Shown in pieces: positions 15,061-26,730 of a DNA stretch of 64,000 nucleotides. Below the pieces are notes generated by a model. The model did no database searches and was not told where the DNA came from. It was given only the letters and a program-made list of their open reading frames with translations. Made by a program: the position numbers and the translations under genes. Source of the DNA: Unio delphinus. Taxonomy: Eukaryota; Mollusca; Bivalvia; Unionida; Unionidae. Positions within the stretch are counted from its first letter, which is position 1, and each line of letters opens with the position of its first letter. Location: positions 13,675,001 to 13,739,000 of the forward strand of contig JAQISU010000081.1 in the NCBI GenBank assembly GCA_029339505.1. Direction: 5' to 3'.

Positions 15061-17981
15061 CATGATTAGGCCAACAATGTATTAAAAGCGCATTTAAAAC
15101 TAATAAGTACAAAACAATCGTTTAATATAGTTCGTAATAACTGCTAACAACAAAAAACTGATGGGAGCAGATAATAACGAGGAAACCAGGTTCCGTCACA
15201 ATAATAAATATTTCAACGTAATTAGAAAGTGATCAAAGACGGGATACAAAATGAGAAGGAAAAAAATAGAATAAAACATTCTTTAAGGTTTTCGATGAGT
15301 GATGGTGGCCGCAAAAATTAATGAGTAGGATTTTTTGTGTGCGTTGTATAACATCCAATATGCTCAGTTATGTCGGTATAGAAAAGAGACCCCGAAACAT
15401 TTACGTGAGAAGGATGTATCAGACTTGGTAACCTTGAACAGAAAAGAAACCATTTGAAAACTAATTTATTTGTTTGAGCGCTTAGAGCAACTGTGTGACA
15501 GACTAATAGCATGCCTTTCCTAATTGTGTGAACAAATAAATGTACAAAAATGTTATCTGATATCGTTGCGATTGAAGGTGTGAAAACAGTTTTTGCCACG
15601 TTTTCGTCTATTATGCTTGCAGAAAATTAAGAAGACCGCTAGATACGTTGAGGAAATAATAATTCAGATTATTGTAGTTCTGACTAAAGATAAATGTTAA
15701 ACATTATCGTTATTTACTCAATAATATCTTTGAAGCGTTTGAAAGAGAACACCGGTCAGGGGATTCTGAACAAAATGGGATCAATTGGGAACAGATTCAT
15801 TTATAAATGTTCTAAATAACCACGTGACATACCGATCACGTTTCTGGAACGTATCAAAAGACAAATGTCTTATTTTGCTAGTTACAATTGCAGTGGCTTC
15901 CGTACATGGAATCCTAATAAATATAATATGTATTTCATTCAGGATGAATCAGACGCACCTTTTGAGGTAATTGGAATAGATAACTTTATGTGATCTAGGC
16001 ATCGATGAAATGAGGTCCTCTTTGTCATTTTTTAAATCATTGGCTCAACTGTTCGCTGGTTAATACATGCATATCCTGGGAAACCCGCCCTCATTTTTTT
16101 AGTTATTTGTTTTCCAACTCCTAAACCAATTGTATCCTTCATAAAGTTTCTTTTTGAAAAATCATAGGTCACTACCCTTATATATCTCTATTTTTTTTCT
16201 CAAAAATCAATACGAATATGATAAGGTTTTCTTCTCCTCAAACGTTCTAGTTCTCATCTATGCGCTAAATAGTTTCACTGCAAAGCTATGCCACGAACCC
16301 CAACAATTTTAAGAAATAAACTAGATCATTGAATGTCAAATTACATACATAAAAAATGACAGCAAACGGACCTACCGTCATTTAGCAGATACAATCTAAA
16401 GTCATTTGCTTTTTATATAGGTTTCATCATAATTCTTTGTCTGTTGTCTGTATTTTTTGATTTTGCATTTGTTTTAAAATTACTTATATTCCGCCAGCAA
16501 CTTTCACTGATTGTTCATGATTGTTGCAATGCCTAATAATTTGGAAGAATTTTGCAAATGAATTACTTCCACTTGTTTGCTGAACTATTGAGTTAAGTGG
16601 TAACTTTATATTTGGATTGCACTTCTAAAACTTTTGTATAATATATTTGCCCATTTAGTTATTTGCCACTGTGCTGTCCATAATAGTAAATAAGGTTTAA
16701 TTACATTATGGTGTGTTTACTATATTTTAAAACTATGTTTTATAAATTGTTTGTACGAATCCACAAAATTTGCATTGAATTGTTAAACTATTTATTGAAT
16801 AGTTTATCTCCACATTTGATAAATTTTCTATAAAGCATTTTCTGTCTCAAGTTTTTATTTATTATTATCAATACAAAGCATCTTCAATAGGATTATCAAT
16901 GTTGTTAAACATCATCAGAAATGCAAAAACATTATTGATAAAAGGAATCCTCAATGCAAATATGATTATCTAACCCTCCAAATCATTGTCAGATGCACTA
17001 ATCTTTGATTAGCAAATTTGCTCCAGTCGAAACATTAAATGAATTTTGGGGACGATAGAAGGTTACAAAAGAACAAATGCAATTAAATAATCTACTGGAA
17101 TAATATATTTTCTGATAGGAAACGAATTTCAAACTTGCCGGTAGTTTCTAGCTCGATAACTTTTCCGATCATTATTTTAAAATAAAATAAATCATCAAAC
17201 CCCAATTATATTCGCAAATAGAAAACCAGAATGTATGTTAAAAGGAATGCAAAACTAAACTTTGAATCCCACAACGATAAAATTAATGATTAATTAGATG
17301 AAAAATCTTAAATATGTTAAGTGTCATATTAAATATTTTTCAATAAAAAAGGTAATAGTTTTAAAATCCAATAATATTAATTATGTTTTTATATTTTTAT
17401 TGATGACAGCTTTATATATTTTTAAACAGTTACCAATAGCTGACATATATTCTGTATTTTACAAAAGGACCCCATTGTTGTTTTAGCTTTTTTAGAATCG
17501 AATTAAAATAATACGGAATGATATGGTTTATATTTAAATCTCCTGTGCCGTCCGACTTTATGAAATTTAGCCATCTTTGCAGTTATATTAAACAAACAAA
17601 AACTTAATTCGATAATCTTGAAATGAATTATCGTTTGTTCAATATAAACTGTTATTTGTTGTTACTTAAATGGACACATTCTTTAAAGAGGAAGGACATT
17701 CTTTAATTCTTTAAAGAGGAAGGACATTCTTTAAAGAGGAAGGACAAGCTGTAACAGAACTATATTTTTCAAGTCCAATTGATAAAAGGGATGTAAATTT
17801 ACAGAGGGTAAATTTTGTTGTTGGTTTTTACAATATTTCAAATGATCAAAGATATTGAATGACTATAAACTATTTTATACATTAGATTAACAATCAGAAT
17901 AAAACTAAACATCTTCTTTAATTAAAAGATGGGTTATGCACCTTGAAACGTATATGAACAAAGTAAAAAATAGAATGGCAG

Positions 17982-17982
<1 letters not shown>
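15061..17982. other. AT-rich, no gene seen
   Basis: Very AT-rich, especially 16000-17800. Only a short triplicated ATTCTTTAAAGAGGAAGGAC motif at 17683-17746 stands out. Confidence 0.55.
17683..17746. repeat. short tandem repeat, ATTCTTTAAAGAGGAAGGAC
   Basis: Three copies of a unit of about 20 bp, the middle junction containing an extra partial ATTCTTTA. Confidence 0.85.

Positions 17983-18061
<79 letters not shown>
17983..18061. repeat. (TA)n microsatellite
   Basis: About 39 uninterrupted TA units. Confidence 0.97.
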
Positions 18062-18062
<1 letters not shown>

Positions 18063-19060
18063 CAAAGAAATGATATATAATTAATTAAAAAGTATAGCCC
18101 TACAGTAGGTATAATTGAACTATAATTACACTTCTAGCGTCACCATGCTACGTTAGGAAAACTAAACATTATAACTTTAATGATATTTTGCCAGCCTTCA
18201 AATAACTTACGAGCGTTTATTTATTGCGATATAAATGGGAGCAAGTGCTTACTTGCGGTATACTTATCTCTAAACCTGAAGAATTTGTTCGCTTCTGGTG
18301 CTAATCTCACCAAAAATTGCAACCGAAAAATAATATGTTAACATGCGGAGAATATATTATTTATCTCAAGCAGGGAAAGCACAACAAGCTGTTCAACATC
18401 ATAATGCATCAATACATCAGCGAATTACACATACTGAAAGTAATATAAACAGTAACAACAATGACACGTGGCATTACCTATATCCTGATTGTTCCTGAAA
18501 GTTAGGTTCTTGTTTTGTTCATTTTTTTAAAATCATTTGATGTAAAACTTCAAGCATATACAAGTAATGCAAACAACGTAAAATGTAGATTAAAAAGACA
18601 TAATCATTTCTTACGGTACAGATAATACGTGTAAGCTACGTGTATTCTCATTATGTTCATAGTAAGTAGAAATATAATATACCATGATATAATAAATAAA
18701 GCCAGGAAAAAAATAAGACCAGGATATACGAAGACAAAAAAATGCACTTCTAATACCGAAGCCGCCCAGTTTTCTTTTATCATAAAAGATTGAATCACAC
18801 TGGATTTCCAGACAATACGATTACACTGACAAACATATCTAAAGTGAGAAAAGATGAAAACATGGGTTATTAGTTTGGGAATATTTTTTGTCAGTACGAT
18901 TTAATTACTTGTGATCTTATGGCTTGTTATGTTAACAAAAAGGATAGACATGTAATTATTATCTGTTATTTTTATACCACAAAATATATAAATATTGACA
19001 TAAGATTTTATACGACCTTAACAAATGTTATATTTCATTCACCAAAGTCTATTTAAAAGA
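18062..19060. other. no gene seen
   Basis: AT-rich sequence without a supported exon or repeat. Confidence 0.5.
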
Positions 19061-19064
19061 AGTA

Positions 19065-19215
19065 AGCGAAACTAAGAATATACGCCTTTCTGTAGTATAA
19101 CAGTTTATGACTTCATAACCTTCCACCTTTTCACAAGGTCTTCATCAGAGGAAAGACTTCTGGACTGGCTTTATAACTTAATATGCGACAGAAAGGTATC
19201 TATTCTTGTTTCATT
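19065..19215. repeat. imperfect inverted repeat, MITE-like
   Basis: The arm at 19065-19093 (GAAACTAAGAATATACGCCTTTCTGT core) pairs with 19187-19215 in inverse orientation at about 85% over 28 bp. Weaker pairing continues inward. The overall length of about 150 bp and the lack of coding capacity suit a miniature inverted-repeat element. No clear target duplication was found. Confidence 0.55.
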
Positions 19216-20147
19216 GAATGACATTCGCTGCATCAGGAAACAATATTCATTCTAGAGATTTTAAGTGGCCCGGATACTGTACAAAAGTACAGATAACAAC
19301 TCCAAAAGATGTAAATTCAGCTCGAAAGAGCGAAACCAGCAAGTTAAGTAAAATTCAACAAACAGGATATTTCCCTATAATGCAAAGCAAAAATTGAAAA
19401 GACAATTATATTATTGCGAGTTAGATCCCCAAAAATGCTGGATGTTCTATCACAATCAGCTATAGTGATTTGCGGACTACTCCTTAGGTATTACGATACA
19501 CTCTAATCACTTTTAATTTGAACCCGGATTATTTAATGGACAGACGAGCGTTAATTGGTGTACCCTATCTGCTTTTTGTCTGTAAATGCTAGCGTTATCT
19601 CCACGCCGCTAGAAAGCGCCTGGTTTTAGCGAAGTCAGGGAAACTGTTGTGGTTTGCAAACAACCCATTAGGTACACAAGAAGTGCATGCAAGCTGTATG
19701 CACTAATGTGTTATAATACTTATAATACATCCAAGGTGTACTTAATAGGCATTTCTGTTAAAAATGTGTCATTGAAGAGTCCTGAACACACTCTTTCGGC
19801 CTTTTGCATCACACTCGTCAGAGCTACCCCTACGTCACTGGGAGCACTTGATTTGCTTCTTAAAATGTAACATAAAATTAACATCGTAACCGTTAATTTA
19901 TAAACCGATTAAAGGCATACAACCTAAGATTTTCGACTTTTTTGTTCTTGCAAATGCATGCTATTGTGAAAAGTATAGTATAAATAATAAGTAATTACAG
20001 GTCATTCAGTTTAAAAAAATGTACAACTGTAAGTTTAATCAATGACAATATAACGATTTTCTGTACGGATTGCTAATTAATTATGCAGAAACGGAATTTA
20101 CCGATATTCTCCGAAGTCGCAGTGTCAAGTGACGCGCGTCAACAAAT

Positions 20148-20159
20148 ATGGAAGTCGAG
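20148..20159 (+). CDS. first coding exon (MEVE) of a small unknown gene
   Basis: A CpG-rich patch (GTGACGCGCGTCAAC) leads into AAATATGG and four codons MEVE, ending in a textbook donor GAG|GTAAGC at 20160. The exon is in phase 0 and matches the phase of the exon at 20638, giving a 51-residue acidic protein when joined. The CpG patch upstream is a plausible promoter or 5' UTR. The gene is unrecognised. Confidence 0.5.
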
Positions 20160-20637
20160 GTAAGCATGTGATTCTCTTTTGATGTAATTATTGCCTTGTT
20201 CTTCGTATTTCTTCGTCTGTCCTTCTCCTTAGTTCTTTATAGTCGCCCACAATGTATGTATTGCTTATAGATTTCTCATTATATATGATAAATTACAAGA
20301 AGTAGGCAAAAAAGTCAATATGATGGAAAATCCTGACAATAAGGGATTCCTTTAAGGGGCCATTCTTGAAAGTGTTTACTTCTCGTGTTTGTGTGATTCT
20401 GTTACGCTGTAAGATAAACCAACTAAAAATATGATAATTTGTATCATTGTAATCAGAACCGCTATTACCACCTCACGTTCACGTATCCGATAGTCGATGT
20501 GATTTGCGCATTTGTGTGTATATTTACACGTTTGCTTCATTGCATAACACAAAAATTAATATTTTCCCACATAATATTTAATGGATTTATTTTATTTGGA
20601 ATTTTTTTTACTGACAATTTTTAATAAATTTCTGCAG

Positions 20638-20781
20638 GACTTCGACCTGGTTGTTTTAGATGAAGTCGTGCTCCTTGTTGCACAGAGGTATATACAAGAT
20701 GTCCTGGCAGCAGAAGAAGATAATGATTATAACCAAGGGAAAAGGCATACTGCTAATAGGCAGTTTATATTATGGACTTAA
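20638..20781 (+). CDS. second coding exon of the small unknown gene
   Basis: The acceptor TTTCTGCAG is preceded by a T-rich tract. The exon opens DFDLVVLDEVVLLVAQRY, then an acidic patch AAEEDND, a basic KRHTANRQF, and stops at TAA. Read with MEVE the product is 51 residues, rich in Asp/Glu with a hydrophobic helix near the start. The order acidic, hydrophobic, basic vaguely recalls the N-terminal leader of HARBI1-like nucleases, in which an R-rich stretch is followed by a Y-x-x-L segment like the one at 22159. That link is only an inference. It could be a complete small protein or a relic of a longer gene whose reading frame has broken. Confidence 0.5.
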   Translation, partial: DFDLVVLDEVVLLVAQRYIQDVLAAEEDNDYNQGKRHTANRQFILWT

Positions 20782-22158
20782 CGGATACCTAAGTACTGGC
20801 AACAGACATGTCATTCCAAGCTGTTGTGTATGGGGTATAATAGATAAATAATTTTGGCCATTACCATGGCTTTACTCAAGGAAGACTTGGATGATCTATC
20901 CAAATATATGATGTGTGAATACTATAATTTATGTTGATTTTAAGTTGTGTAAAACATTTCTTTTGTAGTATGCAATTTTTATTTTGCATGAACAAGTTTT
21001 GTTAAACATTTTTTAAGCTACCTACCCACTAAAGAATGATTATATGTATGGCTATGTTTTGAAAGCAACTGTGAGGAGACTATTTATTAAAAACATAGGA
21101 TGAATTAAAGTTGACTAGCATTGTCTTGGGATGCAAAGAATATAAAAAACAAAAGTACACTGGTGAACATGATTTTAATCGTGCATATACAGTAACACAT
21201 TAAGTTAAATGATAAATAATGCAAATTCATATTGAGTTGAGAAAGCAAAACTTGTTGCAGTGTTTCATGAATACAGATTGGCTTGTAAACATCAACAGAA
21301 CCACAAACACTAGGATACTGTTCTATCCAGACACTGCTCATTAATTACAATTACATGTAAAACAAAATGGCTCTGGAAACAGAATAAGGTTTTTAAGACT
21401 AAAATACTAGTTCATCTAAAGCAACCTTGAATGTTTATATCACATATGTGCATCATCAGCCATCTTATTACAACTAAATCAAATATTCGACACCATTTAA
21501 AAGCATCAAATTTTCAGTTTTATAAAATGTGTTCATTTACCATAGAAATAATTATACCCTTTATATGAATACCCAGATGAATGTACACAACTGCATACAC
21601 TGTAAAACTGTTATATATTATGAAATATAAGTACAAATGTGCATATACAAACATAACTTTAATTCAAGAGTACTTTCAGGCACAAAAAACTGAAGGATAT
21701 CATCTAATAATAATTATGACATATATAGAGGTTTCCATGTTATTTAGGTTGGGTGGGGTGCACCCAATATTATAAATTATTACAAAAGACACCCCCCACC
21801 CGGCATGTTTTTGTGAGGAATTGAAGTAGTGATAGACAGATGCAATGCTCAGAGCCACCAGTCATTGGTGCCGACAGTTAAATTAATGAATACACAAAAT
21901 GTGAAAGTAAAAAAAAAACAACAATTTAATATCATTAAATAACAGTCGATCTCTCAAATGAAATTCAAATTAAAACCCTATCACTCGTCTTTAACTCGAC
22001 CAAGTTATGGCCTATTTTGTCATCTGACTTAGTGTAATAGAATTTCCTCTTGTCCTGTGTTCCTTCTCATCCGTATGATTTTTCTCTGGACTGGTGGTCC
22101 AATTCCATTCAGTCCATCTAACTTCTGCCTCCGTTCTTCCTTTTTCTTTGTCTCTCAG

Positions 22159-22293
22159 AGACTTGTATACGAGAAACTAGTGTATCATTACTATGAAAGA
22201 TTGATTACAGACATCCTATTCCAAAATACTAGACAATTCTATAGAAATTACATTGATGTTTTAGTATCCTGTGCATGGTTTCTATGCTTTTGA
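22159..22293 (+). pseudogene. exon-like fragment, possibly of a Harbinger-type nuclease leader
   Basis: A long pyrimidine tract and CTCTCAG acceptor (AG at 22157-22158) open directly into a phase-0 frame reading RLVYEKLVYHYYERLI, then T-D-I-L-F-Q-N-T-R-Q-F-Y-R-N-Y-I, to a stop at 22293. The spacing Y-x-x-L-x-x-x-L then F-R-N-(F/Y)-(L/I) is like the segment just before the catalytic domain of HARBI1-like proteins. The preceding exon at 20638 is on the same strand and also phase 0 at its start, but it ends in a stop, so the two cannot be spliced as they stand. Most likely a decayed or unrelated exon; identification is tentative. Confidence 0.35.
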
Positions 22294-22433
22294 CACAAGT
22301 GATTACCATTTACTCAATGCCAAACTTAGTAAAGCACCTAAACAAACTACTGCAGTGAAACAAATATTGAAATTAAGCCCACCCCTAAGTATGTTTCCTA
22401 TTGCATTTCTTTTAAAATTAGGGTAGCTAGGTA

Positions 22434-22552
<119 letters not shown>

Positions 22553-22770
22553 TGAATAGTATATCTAATGTACTAAGTACAATGAAAAACTGGCTCAGAT
22601 ATACATATCAAATTCAGGAATGCAGGGGTCAGGTTACCAGGCGAGGAGACTTTGACCTCTTGATTTTTTAGACGTAAAATGACTGATTGTACTTTATACC
22701 TTCCTTGATGTACCCATTACGTTTTGGCAGTGTTGTAATCCAAGGCAAAATGTATTTATGCAGTGTTGAT

Positions 22771-23428
22771 ACCAATCAGCCTACGCAGACAAACAAACTC
22801 TTACACATTCACAGGGGTGTTTTAATTGCTAACTGACCTTTAACCCTGTTTGCAGCAATATATCACTGCTGAGTTCATGAAATTGGGCCTACTGTACAGT
22901 GATGAAAATATACCAAATTCTGTTTCAAAATTGTAACAGTGTGTGTGATTTGGATTTTTAACATACCTTGAACAATTTTTCAGTCATATTGCTATGATGT
23001 TTGCAGTGTGGCAGTTTATAGTGATGTCTAGCACTGAGGCATCATGTCGCAGACATGTAGCATGACATCCCACCCAGTTACATTATCCTGACAGTAGGAC
23101 CAATCAGCCTACGCAGACAAACAAACTCTTACACATTCACAGGGGTGTTTTAATTGCTAACTGACCTTTAACCCTGTTTGCAGCAATATATCACTGCTGA
23201 GTTCATGAAATTGGGCCTACTGTACAGTGATGAAAATATACCAAATTCTGTTTCAAAATTGTAACAGTGTGTGTGATTTGGATTTTTAACATACCTTGAA
23301 CAATTTTTCAGTCATATTGCTATGATGTTTGCAGTGTGGCAGTTTATAGTGATGTCTAGCACTGAGGCATCATGTCGCAGACATGTAGCATGACATCCCA
23401 CCCAGTTACATTATCCTGACAGTAGGAC
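22771..23428. repeat. 328-bp tandem duplication
   Basis: The segment starting ACCAATCAGCCTACGCAGAC at 22771 starts again at 23099. By eye the two copies are identical over their full 328 bp, ending ACAGTAGGAC. The duplicated unit contains the 3' half of a minus-strand SINE. Identity this high means a very recent duplication or an assembly artefact. Confidence 0.93.
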
Positions 23429-23575
23429 GACCAGTCCATACACTAACCTCTTAATGCTGAAGCACCAAATGAGGCAGCTATTAATACCATTTTTATGTCT
23501 TTGGTATGACCGTGCCAGGGATCAAGACCTCCACAACCTCTTGCTCGGTCAACGCTAGAAATCTTTCTGACTGCA
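22965..23575 (-). mobile_element. tRNA-headed SINE (family A), split by duplication
   Basis: Read on the minus strand it has a worn B-box-like TCTTGATCCCTGG. The body then contains GCATTAAGAGGTTAGTG, GGATAATGTAACTGGGTGGG, CATGCTACATGTCTGCGACA and a tail TATGACTGAAAAATTG. The same blocks occur in order at 31543-31868 and 35326-35664. The 3' part is present twice because of the 328-bp duplication. The 5' tRNA part is the most degraded of the three copies. Confidence 0.85.
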
Positions 23576-24071
23576 ATTTTACACAAAACATTTAGAAAAT
23601 AAAGTTTTTAAAAGGTACTTTATTATGCAATAATACCGACTTGCAATTACATGATTTTAATCTTGTTACTCCTATAAGATTAAATGAATTACAATGAATA
23701 GTTTCTGCTGTGCTTTTTTTTAATACATCATATGGCCAAAATACACTGCATTTACCTCAATCTAAACATACATATAAGACAAGTATAAATGCAATAGGTA
23801 TGAAAAGTTTGAAAAGGTGTAACATCTTGTGGTTTAAAATGCATGTTTTTTTTAAAGCTTTAAGAACATAATCAAAAGTGGTCTGAAGATAAACTGAATC
23901 TTGGAAATCAAACAGATGCTGGACTTTGGCTCATAGTAGACACTTCAAGAAAGACTTAGTCAAAGTCTATATGGGTCCATGGTAATAATCATTTGTTATC
24001 ATACAATCACTAGAATAGTCTCTCCATAACAATTTGATATCAATAGGTGTTACCTGACTAAAAGGCCTAAA
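23576..24071. other. no gene seen
   Basis: AT-rich sequence between the SINE and the 3' end of the decayed KPPAFRARN-family gene. It may include the 3' UTR of that gene. Confidence 0.5.
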
Positions 24072-24329
24072 TCATTTTAACTTAAAATGAGATTTCTGCT
24101 TTGTAACAATCTCTTCTGTAGGTGGTGGTGGTATTGGAACAAGTACATCAGATATTCACCTACGATCATTTATGTCCAAAACAACTAGCTGGTTCATTCG
24201 AACTCTATCATCTAACCTCATTTTCAATAGTTTTATAATTATTTCCGGAATATACAGGTACTGTTGATCAGCTTTCTTTGGGTTTGCAGACAATCTCTCA
24301 CTCTTTTTTTGTTGAATGACCTTTGGTAT
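24072..24329 (-). pseudogene. last exon of a decayed KPPAFRARN-family gene
   Basis: A good acceptor (TTTTCTTGGCAG) opens the exon. Spliced in the phase dictated by the upstream exon it reads R-Y-Q-R-S-F-N-K-K, then falls out of frame in an A7 run at about 24305-24311. The shifted frame continues S-E-R-L-S-A-N-P-K-K and YLYIPEIIIKLLKMRLDDRV, reaches an in-frame TGA, and resumes in the same frame as ISDVLVPIPPPPTEEIV to a final TGA at 24074-24072. One missing A and one sense-to-stop change therefore account for the breaks. From memory, the pattern RYxRxFxKK, Y-x-Y-I-P-E and a proline run occurs in a widespread uncharacterised invertebrate protein family that often looks transposon-borne. I could not verify that and give no function. 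Confidence 0.65.
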
Positions 24330-24691
24330 CTGCCAAGAAAATGCAAACATTTCACTGACAATGTCATTTTATATTTTTTTTAATTCTCAAAAGTCCAAAT
24401 AAAAACTGCATACAATTACATGTAACAAATCATTTTGCTACAGATGAAAATGTCAATATAGCAAACCTGTATCTAACCCATATATCATAAAAATGTTTTA
24501 TTTACAGAATTTTCTAATTACATTAGACTAATTCTAACCAAAACTGGTTTATGAAATTTATTTTAAAAAATTTCTTCAGTGAAAGATTAAATTGTACCAC
24601 AAACAGATAATTTATCAAATTTCATGTAAAGCATTAATATTTTAACAAAAAAATAATTATTATGTTAACAAACAAGAATAAAGTTTATTAC

Positions 24692-24857
24692 CTTATGGTT
24701 CCATCTGTGTTTATAATCACATCTCTGTCAATATGATTGTTATGATCAAGAGTTGCCAACAGATTCCTAGCTCTGAAAGCTGGTGGCTTATATGAATGTT
24801 CTTTGGAGGCATACAATACAATCAAACTTCTGGAAATTCTCCAGTTCTGCTGTACTT
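24692..24857 (-). pseudogene. central exon of the decayed KPPAFRARN-family gene
   Basis: The exon is bounded by a clean acceptor (CTTTGTTTCAG) and donor (ATAAG|GTAATA). Only one frame is open through all 166 bp. It reads VQQNWRISRSLIVLYASKEH, then SYKPPAFRARNLLATLDHNN, then H-I-D-R-D and N-T-D-G-T-I, ending in phase 2. The frame, exon size and both splice sites are intact, so this exon alone looks functional. The lesions are in the next exon. The basic K-P-P-A-F-R-A-R-N motif followed by A-x-L-D-H-N is the most distinctive signature. Function unknown. Confidence 0.7.
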
Positions 24858-26071
24858 CTGAAACAAAGTAAAATGACTAAATAAATAAATTGATTCAGAT
24901 GCAGAGAACTATTTCAAATTTATAAATCCCAATAAATCTGTTTTGATGAAAATGCCAATGTACAGTAGCATTATACAGGCAGAGAATAATCAACTCATTC
25001 CACCCCTACAAATTTTTTTCCTTGTCACCTAAAATGGGGTTAGGAAACGCATTTGTGGGCTAATTTTGAATACATCGAAATACATCTGCTTCCAAGAATT
25101 TTTTGCTGTGATATATACCTAGGTGTGCTAGAAACATCATTCGGCATCTGCATAAGGGTAAAAGTTGGAGTTTTTTTCTTCTTCTAACCCATAATTTTCC
25201 TCCTGGCCACCTTTTACTTCCAATCCCCAATTTATCCTACTTCTGCAAATGTTTATCCGTCTGTGTATAGCTCAGACCGATGTGAATTAGATTGCAAGCA
25301 GAAAAGTAAAAAATCCAGAAACAAAATCTGATTTCAACATTGGGCATGTGCACAAAAATCGGGTAAAGCTTGACCCTTCCCTCCCTGTACACATGCATCC
25401 TTTTTTTTTTTTTTACATACACCCCATCTGCGTACATGCGATTGCCCTCCCCATTCTGTAGAACAGCCTATATTTATTCCACACAGAAAAGATCAAGTAT
25501 TAATAATATTATGTATTTAATATAACAGATAGTCCACCAATGTTGAATGCCTGACTGCATCAAAGAAATAAGCTGTGTAACTTTAAAAAGTGTGTCGATT
25601 GTCCACTAAAACTCAAACACCAACTGAACCCAGTCAAGCAGGTTACATATTAGACAAATTACTATCGAGGTATATGTGTACATACATTATCAGCAGACCA
25701 CCCACCCCCATACACAAGCATATGCATTTGGGTAAACCCCCCTTACCCTCTCCATGTGTACTAAACGGACAAACCATAACTATGGCCTTTGTGTGGCTTG
25801 TATTTATAATACAATGTATTCATATTCTTATATGATAACCAGTATATCTTCATTTTTTCAATTATGCATCAATACTATATTTAAGATATATTTTAATTAC
25901 ACATTTTTAACTTGTATGTTCATACACTGCAAAGAAAGCTTTTGTGGGAGCAACTTTCTGGTTTACCATCCACAAATACCAATGCAATATTATACATGTA
26001 TATATATGGTTGATTTTTAGTATACTTAACACAAATATTCTCCTTTTTTGTATGTATCACAATTATTTTTG
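24858..26071. other. no gene seen
   Basis: AT-rich sequence between the two leftward gene structures. A T-run near 25400 and several CCC-rich patches (25690-25750) do not form exons I can support. Confidence 0.5.
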
Positions 26072-26171
26072 TTAGTATTCTTTCTCAAATGGGTTGATAA
26101 AACATTTAGACTTTTCCATCATAACACTTTCCTTCTCCTTAAGTTTTTCAACTTTAGACAAGACTGAATCC
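26072..26171 (-). CDS. second (last) exon of a 44-codon unknown gene
   Basis: The T-rich acceptor TTTTATTTTAAG precedes the exon. Its first base completes the split Arg codon left by the exon at 27775. The reading is then DSVLSKVEKLKEKESVMMEK, followed by S-K-C-F-I-N-P-F-E-K-E-Y and TAA. The segment is strongly helical and charged (K/E-rich, coiled-coil-like). The phase match (2 to 2) with exon 1 supports the joining, but an extra exon between them cannot be excluded. Unrecognised product; a short helical protein with no membrane segment or signal peptide. Confidence 0.5.
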
Positions 26172-26292
26172 CTTAAAATAAAATTTTGAAATGTGTAAAT
26201 ACTAATGTTGAACTTGCAAATCTTTAGTTTTGTATCAAAAGAAAGCATTATCATTTATCTTGGTTACTATAATGGAATGATAATGCTTCAAG

Positions 26293-26342
<50 letters not shown>

Positions 26343-26343
26343 T
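26293..26343. repeat. (AAT)n microsatellite
   Basis: About 17 AAT units. The poly-asparagine run in the + strand frame is an artefact of it. Confidence 0.97.
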
Positions 26344-26634
26344 TATTTAAAGGGGTTACTCTTTTAGTCAAAGACTATTCTCTCTTGAGGCTCTTTAACT
26401 AAAATACAAACAGCATGACGAGGAACATATCAATACAAAAAAATGACATGTGCCAACAATTTACAACAAAATATTATTCTAAATAAAACAAACCATATTT
26501 TAACAAAATGTACAATCTTAACCAACTGCAAAATATTAAACTAGTATAGAATGATACATTTCCAGGTGTATCTACCAAAATATTTGTAAACAAGTAGATA
26601 TACATAAAATTTAATAAAATGTAGTAATACTTAC

Positions 26635-26730
26635 ACAGATGCCATATCTGATTCTTTATGTGATTATATCAGACACAGCAGGAATTTGTATCCTATGAAT
26701 TGTTGGCCCAGGTGTAGAAGTTGTGGCCAT
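26635..26730 (-). pseudogene. possible 5' exon of a broken gene
   Basis: A minus-strand ATG at 26730 opens MATTSTPGPTIHRIQIPAVS and D-I-I-T, then stops. The coding look continues one frame away as K-E-S-D-M-A-S up to an excellent donor (GTAAGT, exon end 26635). It lies upstream of the KPPAFRARN exons on the same strand and shows a comparable frameshift, so it could be their 5' exon. It could equally be a separate relic. Confidence 0.35.
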
